From contig JAKBAU010000052.1 in NCBI GenBank assembly GCA_021808875.1, positions 1 through 14,871 of the forward strand: DNA of 14,871 nucleotides. Reading direction: 5' to 3'. The stretch is from Pseudomonadota bacterium (lineage in GTDB: Bacteria > Pseudomonadota > Alphaproteobacteria > Micropepsales > Micropepsaceae). The notes under the pieces were generated by a model. The model did no database searches. It saw only the letters and a list, made by a program, of their open reading frames with translations, and was not told the DNA's origin. Position 1 is the first letter of the stretch; every line of letters begins with the position of its first letter. The translations under genes were made by a program, and so were the position numbers. This document shows, in pieces, positions 7,756 through 13,203 of the stretch.

Positions 7756-8038
7756 AAATTCTACTTTCCCTCGCCCTGGAAGCGGCGGCCGCTTGCTCAC
7801 GCGTAAACAAGCATCTCATTTTCTGCGCTGTTCCGAGAGGACTATCAGTCGCCTCGTTGAGAAAGGTGAATTGCCGTGCCTACACGTCGGCCGCCAGATG
7901 CGGTTCGATATCGCTGATGTGCGCAATGCGCTCCGGCGCAAGATGTCTCCGCACAGCCAGGGCGCCCCAAGCAACATCAACCCCGATTTAGACGCCTTTA
8001 ATATGCAAAGTGAAAAATCTTTGGATTCCGCGCCTTAG
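7748..8038 (+). CDS. Excisionase-family helix-turn-helix DNA-binding protein
   Basis: 96 aa from the ATG at 7748, which has GGAAGG at 7731-7736 upstream and overlaps the preceding stop. Residues about 15-65 are a MerR-like helix-turn-helix of the excisionase (HTH_17) type: LLTRKQASHFLRCSERTISR, then a basic wing VEKGELPCLHVGRQMRFDIA and DVRNAL. Members either bend DNA to steer integrase reactions or regulate small mobile elements. Lying just upstream of two tyrosine recombinases on the same strand, it is a good candidate for their recombination directionality factor or regulator (inference). The C-terminal 30 residues are low-complexity and not recognised. Confidence 0.8.
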   Translation: MIENSTFPRPGSGGRLLTRKQASHFLRCSERTISRLVEKGELPCLHVGRQMRFDIADVRNALRRKMSPHSQGAPSNINPDLDAFNMQSEKSLDSAP

Positions 8039-8101
8039 TATTCTTGCGTGAAAAGCATTGCATCCATTTGGCCTGAAAATGGACTATACGATGTTCACGA
8101 A

Positions 8102-8133
8102 TGTCACTACCTGTCGTCTACTGTCACAATAGG
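8102..8133. repeat. Helically phased TGTC repeats, with left copy of the flanking inverted block
   Basis: TGTC occurs at 8102, 8112 and 8122, exactly 10 bases apart, so all three face the same side of the helix. The last one is part of ACTGTCACAATAGG (8120-8133), which recurs inverted at 11818-11831 with 12 of 14 bases the same. The site lies immediately before the likely start of the first recombinase and may be an operator or a recombinase-binding site. Confidence 0.4.
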
Positions 8134-8140
8134 ACTAAAA

Positions 8141-10168
8141 ATGCTCAAAAAGAAGCCTTATAGTCAATTGGATTTCTTCGCCGCACTGGCCCCAGGCGTA
8201 GCGGCTACGCATATTGTTGAGGCTGCGCCTGTCACTGCAGCAGCCCATGAGACCGTCGGGTCGGATCCGGCCGCACCTGGGGGTCAGTCGGTTATCCCCC
8301 CGCTCGATGCTGGGGACGAGGACACGGGACGGGCCGACGCCGCGCGCGACCAGGAGCTCTCCAAATGGACCAGCGGCGAAGGTATCTCGGCCGTCGAGGT
8401 TTTGTGCCAGATGTCGCGGTGGGAAGACCTCTCCACGAGTCAGCACCGCGACATGTCGAGCGCCGTGCGCACGGCGGTACGCGTCTCAGGTCTGTCGATG
8501 GCGGCGCTGATGATGACGGCGCCCTCGGTCCGGGCGCACGTCGTATCCAAACCGCTGCCCGACTGGGGCGATCGCAAGCGGCGCCGCGCCAACGTGTTGT
8601 CCCTCCTGCGGCGGGTGCTCGAGCGCCTCGATGTCATCGATAAGGAAAGCATTCCGATCGCCGATGAGTGGGACCTCCTACGCGAGAGGCTCGACCAGCG
8701 CGGACGTATGAGCCTAGCGGCCTTCATGCGGTTCGCAACGTTCCATGAGATCGCTCCGGCCACGGTCCGTGCCGACACGCTCGAAATGTTCCGCGGATGG
8801 CTCCATGAGCGTACGATCATCGACAAGCCCGACAAGCTGGTTAACGCCGCCCGGCGCGCTTGGAACCAGGCCGCACAGACGATCGAGACGTGGCCGCGCA
8901 CCAATCTGGCACTGAAGCCGCGGCGCAAGCTGAGAACGCCCTTCAGTGCCTATCTCGCTTCCTTCCGCGAGGACTTGGACCGAATGAGGGAACGCCTGTC
9001 CGGCGCTGATGCCGAAGCCCTGTTCGGCTTCGACCAGGCGGACGACGAGGCTGCTTCCGGCCCGCTCCCGATCACGAAGGCGCTGAGACGGGCAACCATC
9101 GACACTCGCCTTCAACACATCCGCACCGCAGCGGATGCGCTGCATCGGTCCGGCATTCCGCTCGAACAGATCTCCTCGCTCCGGACCCTGGTCGAGCCCT
9201 ATCGGCACGCCCGCCAGATCATTGAGCTCCTTTGGAACGAAAATGGCCGGAAGAAGTCACCGACCATCAGCCACGTCGCCGAAACTCTCCGGCAGATTGG
9301 CAAATTTCATACCCCAGTGTCCGAAGGCGATCTCGCTCGGCTGACGGACCTCGCGAAAAAATCTGCCGTCCGGTACCGGTCGATGACGCACAAAAACCGG
9401 ACTCTGCTCGAACAGCTGAACAGTCCGGAACGACTTCTGCGCCTCCTCGAGCTTCCGAGGGTACTTTTCGACGATGCGTCTCGCGAGACAAGTCCCCGGC
9501 GTGCCGCCGCCCTGGCGTTACGCGGCCTCGTGATCGCGCTTCTCCTCCGGTGCCCGATGCGGCTCGCAAACCTGCTCCTCCTCGAGATCGAGGCTCACCT
9601 GGTGCGGCCGGATCCTGCATCCAGGCGAGTAGCCGCCATCATTATTCCGGCCAACCTGACAAAAAATCGAGAACCGCTTTGCTACCCGGTGCCCGAGGAC
9701 CTGGCCGAGTTTCTGGATCTCTGGATCAGCCACTACCGCGATGGTGTCGCGGCCCCGGGTTCGCCGTTCCTGATTCCAGGTCTGGAGGACAGGCCGATGA
9801 CGCGACAGGGAATCCGCGACGCGGTCAAGTCGGTCACGCGCGAGCGCGTCGGCGTCGCGATCCACCCGCACGCGTTCCGACATCTCGCCGCGTATCTCTA
9901 CTTGCGGGCCCGTCCGGGATCATACGAGGGCGCGCGCCAGTTGCTTGGCCACCGTGACCTCCGCACGACAACCCGCGCGTATCTCGGCTTCGAGGCCGAC
10001 GCGGCTTTCCGCGACTTCGACCAGATTCTCAACGCAGAGATCGAGACGCTCGACACCGCGAGAGCCGGCAGCCGTCGCCGACGCGCCCGCAAACCCAAAA
10101 TGCACTCCCTCCTGAAACGCGGCCCCAAGCCTCAGCCTCTCTCAAAAATCCTGAAAGGCTCGACTTGA
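8141..10168 (+). CDS. Large tyrosine-type site-specific recombinase (integrase)
   Basis: 675 aa from the ATG at 8141 (MLKKKPYSQLDFFAALAP), preceded by AGGAC. The frame is open back to a GTG at 8048, but that extension would run through the phased repeats. The C-terminal third is a full tyrosine recombinase catalytic domain: Arg474 (CPMRLAN), a TKNREP hairpin with the likely Lys, His577-x-x-Arg580 (HPHAFRH), His604 (LLGHRDL) and nucleophile Tyr614 (TTTRAYLG). The N-terminal ~440 residues are much longer than in phage integrases and are helical, probably DNA-binding; the C-terminus is a basic tail. It probably acts with the second recombinase encoded 3 bases downstream, cutting and joining DNA at the ends of the element. 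Confidence 0.88.
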   Translation: MLKKKPYSQLDFFAALAPGVAATHIVEAAPVTAAAHETVGSDPAAPGGQSVIPPLDAGDEDTGRADAARDQELSKWTSGEGISAVEVLCQMSRWEDLSTSQHRDMSSAVRTAVRVSGLSMAALMMTAPSVRAHVVSKPLPDWGDRKRRRANVLSLLRRVLERLDVIDKESIPIADEWDLLRERLDQRGRMSLAAFMRFATFHEIAPATVRADTLEMFRGWLHERTIIDKPDKLVNAARRAWNQAAQTIETWPRTNLALKPRRKLRTPFSAYLASFREDLDRMRERLSGADAEALFGFDQADDEAASGPLPITKALRRATIDTRLQHIRTAADALHRSGIPLEQISSLRTLVEPYRHARQIIELLWNENGRKKSPTISHVAETLRQIGKFHTPVSEGDLARLTDLAKKSAVRYRSMTHKNRTLLEQLNSPERLLRLLELPRVLFDDASRETSPRRAAALALRGLVIALLLRCPMRLANLLLLEIEAHLVRPDPASRRVAAIIIPANLTKNREPLCYPVPEDLAEFLDLWISHYRDGVAAPGSPFLIPGLEDRPMTRQGIRDAVKSVTRERVGVAIHPHAFRHLAAYLYLRARPGSYEGARQLLGHRDLRTTTRAYLGFEADAAFRDFDQILNAEIETLDTARAGSRRRRARKPKMHSLLKRGPKPQPLSKILKGST

Positions 10169-10171
10169 CCC

Positions 10172-11236
10172 ATGAATGAAAGCAATGACTGGATCCCGAG
10201 CTGTACCAAATTTGCCGACTGGCCTCAGATCGACCGCACCCTCTGGGCTGCAGGCTGCATCGCCGAAACCCCATTCGACGTTGGCGGCCACGGTGCCACG
10301 ATGCGGCCGGACAGCCTGAGAAAGGTCCAGAAGGGCTATGGGGTATGGCTGTCCTTCCTCGCGGCCAGGGGCGAACTCGACCCGACCCTGTCGCCGGCGG
10401 AGCGGCTGACCCGGGCACGAGCCAGCGCCTATTTCCAGGCTCTCAAGAACCTTGGTCGGTCCGGACATACGATCCTGGGTCGGTTCGGCGAACTCCGCCT
10501 CGCCATGAAGATCATGGCGCCCGATGCCGACACGGCCTGGCTTCTACGGCCGCGCGACGTATCGCTCCGATCGATCATCCGCCCGCACTCGCGCTCCGTG
10601 GTTGTGCCGGATTCGGCGGTCGCGTTCCGGTGGGGGCTCGACCTGATGGAGAAGGCCCGTTCGGCCCCGCCGTCATCGCGGCAACACTCCCGGTACCGTG
10701 ACGGGCTGATGATCGCGCTGTTCGCTGCCCGCGCCCGCCGGTTGCGCTCTATGGCCCTGATCCGCGTCGGCAAAGAGCTCCGGTTCTGTGATGGCCGCTT
10801 CTATGTCGAACTGACCGAAGATCAGGTGAAGACGGGCAAGCCCGACAGGTTCTCCGTACCCGATTCCCTGACGGCGGCGATGCATCACTACCTTGACGTA
10901 GTCCGCCCTGCCCTGCTCGGCGAATCGGAGGACGACGCGCTCTGGATAAGCGCCATCGGAACCAGGTTATCCGAGAGAGCGATTCAGACCATGTTGGCTC
11001 GCCGCTCGAAACGCCGCTTCGGCGTCGCGTTCTCGGCGCACCGGTTCCGGCACATGGTAGCGACCACGCTACCGCTGCGCCGTCCCGACCGTCCGGGCCT
11101 GGGTGCCGCGGTTCTAGGGGTGTCCAAGCAAGTCGTCGAGCAGCACTATTACCGTGCCGGACAGATTCTTGCTGCAATGAATTACGAAAAAATCCTTGCC
11201 GTATATACGAACGACTGGAAAACGCGCCGAAGATAG
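10172..11236 (+). CDS. Second tyrosine-type recombinase lacking box-II histidine
   Basis: 354 aa, typical integrase length. Recognisable catalytic parts are an Arg cluster at 187-192 (RARRLR, with Arg190 aligning to the box-I Arg), a VKTGKP segment for the Lys, His290-x-x-Arg293 (SAHRFRHM) and Tyr327 in QHYYRAG. The box-II LGH reads LGV here: Val317 sits 10 residues before Tyr327, the same spacing as His604 to Tyr614 in the first recombinase. The enzyme may still work, because this position tolerates substitution in some family members, or it may serve mainly as a structural partner. It starts 3 bases after the first recombinase's stop, so the two are surely one transcript. Confidence 0.85.
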   Translation: MNESNDWIPSCTKFADWPQIDRTLWAAGCIAETPFDVGGHGATMRPDSLRKVQKGYGVWLSFLAARGELDPTLSPAERLTRARASAYFQALKNLGRSGHTILGRFGELRLAMKIMAPDADTAWLLRPRDVSLRSIIRPHSRSVVVPDSAVAFRWGLDLMEKARSAPPSSRQHSRYRDGLMIALFAARARRLRSMALIRVGKELRFCDGRFYVELTEDQVKTGKPDRFSVPDSLTAAMHHYLDVVRPALLGESEDDALWISAIGTRLSERAIQTMLARRSKRRFGVAFSAHRFRHMVATTLPLRRPDRPGLGAAVLGVSKQVVEQHYYRAGQILAAMNYEKILAVYTNDWKTRRR

Positions 11237-11439
11237 ACCAATATTCCCGATATTTATTGACACGATTATTGATTATTACAAACAGACTGCAAATATAACT
11301 GAGGCAGACCCCATCAATCGACAGCCTCTCCAACCCGCGCGGCGGATCCAGTGCCGCACGGGAGCAATCTTTGTTGTCTGCGGCGACCTTACCGGTCGCG
11401 TAGGAGACCCGGCTGCCGGCTCATCAAGGACAACCGCAT

Positions 11440-11763
11440 ATGTCTGACTATCCCTATGTTCCCGTGCAACTCGACCGCTATATGGCGATCGCCGAGCGCG
11501 GCATGCGCGAACGCTTCCGCCTACGAGCGGCCCGAACATCGGTCGAATACGAATGCGACCTGACGCTCCGGAATATCCAGACCCTTCGCGGCCGATATCG
11601 CGACTTGCTGGCCAGAGAGAATCGGACCGAAGCCGATGATTGGCTCGAGCCGGAGCTCATGGCTCTCGCCGCTCAGGCCGAGTGTATGCTCGAAGTGCTG
11701 AGACACTTCCTGCAGCTGCTCGACGCGCTCGACACACCAGTGTTCAATATCGAACAGTCGTGA
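11440..11763 (+). CDS. Small helical protein at the end of the recombinase operon
   Basis: 107 aa, family not recognised. AAGGA at 11426-11430 lies 9 bases before the ATG. The sequence is rich in Arg, Glu, Leu and Ala with almost no Gly or Pro after residue 10, so it should form long helices, likely a coiled coil, between about LDRYMAIAERGMRERFRLRA and AECMLEVLRHFLQLLDAL. There is no membrane segment. It is separated from the second recombinase by 203 bases, partly AT-rich (11237-11300), and is closed by a strong terminator. By position it could be the small accessory factor of the recombinase pair, as TnpC is for Tn554. That is inference only. Confidence 0.65.
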   Translation: MSDYPYVPVQLDRYMAIAERGMRERFRLRAARTSVEYECDLTLRNIQTLRGRYRDLLARENRTEADDWLEPELMALAAQAECMLEVLRHFLQLLDALDTPVFNIEQS

Positions 11764-11765
11764 CC

Positions 11766-11804
11766 AAGCCCCCTCACCTCTTATCATGGGTGAGGGGGCT
11801 TTTG
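11766..11804 (+). terminator. Strong intrinsic terminator
   Basis: A perfect 13-bp stem pairs 11766-11778 (AAGCCCCCTCACC) with 11789-11801 around a 10-base loop. The 3' arm ends in TTTT. It starts 2 bases after the 107-aa gene stop and should end the recombinase operon. Confidence 0.9.
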
Positions 11805-11817
11805 CGTTAAGGATCGC

Positions 11818-11852
11818 CCTAAAGTGACAGTCTGGCAACCCGTGTCTACTTT
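11818..11852. repeat. Right copy of flanking inverted block inside an imperfect dyad
   Basis: CCTAAAGTGACAGT at 11818-11831 is the inverted copy of the block at 8120-8133 (12 of 14 bases the same). It also forms the left arm of an imperfect dyad: AAAGTGACAG (11821-11830) faces GTGTCTACTTT (11842-11852), symmetric apart from one inserted base and the last position, with 11 bases between. Short inverted arms around a small spacer are what a tyrosine recombinase core site looks like, so this is a candidate attachment or end site. Confidence 0.35.
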
Positions 11853-11941
11853 GCGCCTAGCCCGGCCACTGGAGTTCCTCGAGCTGCAGCCCGAAACCTG
11901 ACATTCCCCCTGACGGAAGGCACGATGGGCGAAGTGGCGGT

Positions 11942-11970
11942 TTGCAACCAAAATTAGTCCATGCTATTCA
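11942..11970 (+). promoter_or_regulatory. Candidate promoter for the ATPase/protease pair
   Basis: TTGCAA at 11942-11947 and TATTCA at 11965-11970 are 17 bases apart, about 50 bases before the ATPase start, in an AT-rich patch after the terminator. The hexamers match sigma-70 consensus only partly (4/6 and 3/6). A 7-bp inverted pair, TAGTCCA (11955-11961) and TGGACTA (12011-12017), brackets the -10 and start region. Confidence 0.3.
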
Positions 11971-12018
11971 TTCAAAAAATCAGCTGTTTCTAAGGAATAC
12001 GTGGGGAATTTGGACTAG

Positions 12019-13203
12019 ATGTCTTTTGGAAGCGACGAATTCGTCCAGATTGCGCGTCTTGCGCTGACCGGGCGCCCCCAGGATGCACAGGCGTTCTTGC
12101 GCCGACTGGTTCGTAAGGCGAAGCCAGATGAGCGTCCTCTGGCCGAACTGTTGGGTAACCTCTTGGCTATAGCCCCCACGCAAGCAAGCCCCTTAAGGGA
12201 AGTGGGGGGTGCGATGCTCCCTGTGGATGGGGATACGCGCCTGTCCCTTCTGCGTCAGGAATTTCCTTCCGGCATGGCTGAAGCCCCGATTTTGCCGTCT
12301 GCCCTGCAATCGCGGCTAGATCAGGTCTTGGCTGAGCGCCGCAGTTTGTCAGTTCTGGCACAAAAGGGGTTAGAGCCAACGCGCTCGTTGCTGTTTATCG
12401 GGCCGCCTGGCGTGGGGAAGACCATGACTGCGCGGTGGGTTGCCCAAAGTCTTGGCCTGCCCCTGCTGACCCTTGATCTTTCCGCCGTGATCAGCAGCTA
12501 TCTCGGAAAGACAGGTACCAACCTCCGCAATGTGCTGGATTACGCCAAGAGTCTATCGTGCGTGCTGCTGTTGGATGAGTTCGACGCTGTGGCGAAGCGC
12601 CGAGACGACGATGCCGAGATTGGCGAATTGAAGCGGCTTGTAACGGTCTTGCTGCAAGAAATCGATGATTGGCCAGAAACCAGTTTGCTGGTAGCGGCCA
12701 CCAACCACGAAGAGCTTCTGGACCCGGCGGCATGGCGTAGATTTGATGACGTAATAAAATTTGGTTTACCGTCAAAAGGCCTGCGGGTGGCGTTTCTGGC
12801 GGCCGCATTCGGTGACGATGGAAAGGATGCCTCCACTTGGTTGCCAATCCTTGCCGATGTTTGGGCCGGCCGGTCTTTTAGCGACGCGGAAAAAAGTGTC
12901 CAACGCATCCGAAGGCGTCACATCCTTGGGCAATGCACCCTTGTCGCGGCCATTACCGATGAAATTTGCAAAGACAGCAGAGATTGGGATGCGGAGAAAA
13001 AACGAACTGTCGCGCGAGCGCTCCATCAGGAAGGTATGTCAGACCACAAAATCCACGATCTGACAGGTATTTCTCGCGACACCCTGCGAAAAATGTGGGC
13101 AGCCGAAAAGATAAGTACAGGAGAAGGCAATGACGGAACCCAGGTATCTGATCGGCGGCGGGGAGCAACTAGCCGTGGAGGTTCCTCGGCCAAGGCGCGG
13201 TAG
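12019..13203 (+). CDS. ietA: AAA+ ATPase of an ietAS-type system (antitoxin/regulator component)
   Basis: 394 aa. Residues 1-60 are a helical N-terminal domain. The AAA+ module has Walker A GPPGVGKT at 128-135, a pore-loop-like SSYLGKTG, Walker B with Asp186-Glu187 (LLLDEFD), a sensor-1-like AATNH, and an Arg-finger region DPAAWRRFDD at 235-244. The C-terminus adds a helix-turn-helix around 329-360 (RTVARALHQEGMSDHKIHDL, TGISRDTLRKMW). The next gene, overlapping by 74 bases, is a subtilisin-like protease. AAA+ ATPase followed by S8 protease is the ietA-ietS arrangement from Agrobacterium pTiC58, where the ATPase was reported to counteract the toxic protease; ietAS was later listed among anti-phage systems. 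The assignment rests on architecture and pairing, not on an alignment. Codon use looks less GC-biased than in the recombinases, hinting at separate acquisition. Confidence 0.8.
   Translation: MSFGSDEFVQIARLALTGRPQDAQAFLRRLVRKAKPDERPLAELLGNLLAIAPTQASPLREVGGAMLPVDGDTRLSLLRQEFPSGMAEAPILPSALQSRLDQVLAERRSLSVLAQKGLEPTRSLLFIGPPGVGKTMTARWVAQSLGLPLLTLDLSAVISSYLGKTGTNLRNVLDYAKSLSCVLLLDEFDAVAKRRDDDAEIGELKRLVTVLLQEIDDWPETSLLVAATNHEELLDPAAWRRFDDVIKFGLPSKGLRVAFLAAAFGDDGKDASTWLPILADVWAGRSFSDAEKSVQRIRRRHILGQCTLVAAITDEICKDSRDWDAEKKRTVARALHQEGMSDHKIHDLTGISRDTLRKMWAAEKISTGEGNDGTQVSDRRRGATSRGGSSAKAR

Larger units (their letters stand above)
8102..11852 (+). mobile_element. Putative twin-recombinase mobile module
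   Basis: Large recombinase, small recombinase and a 107-aa helical protein lie in tandem on one strand, end at an intrinsic terminator and are bracketed by an inverted 14-base block (8120-8133 and 11818-11831). The set of two unequal tyrosine recombinases plus one small protein recalls tnpA-tnpB-tnpC of Tn554-type elements, although the order (large first) differs and I cannot show sequence homology. The upstream excisionase-like gene and the downstream ATPase/protease pair may also belong to the mobile unit, so these borders are provisional. Confidence 0.35.

Noticed and set aside
8048..8140. Upstream GTG start for the large recombinase
   Set aside because: The extra 31 residues show no domain and cross the phased TGTC repeats; the ATG at 8141 has AGGAC in front of it. 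Not excluded absolutely.
11257..11285. TTGACA at 11257-11262 as a promoter for the 107-aa gene
   Set aside because: The -35 matches consensus but no acceptable -10 lies 16-18 bases downstream.
7398..11978. Direct repeat CATTCAAAAA at 7398-7407 and 11969-11978 as possible attachment sites
   Set aside because: Ten low-complexity AT-rich bases about 4.6 kb apart are easily a chance match and have no dyad structure.
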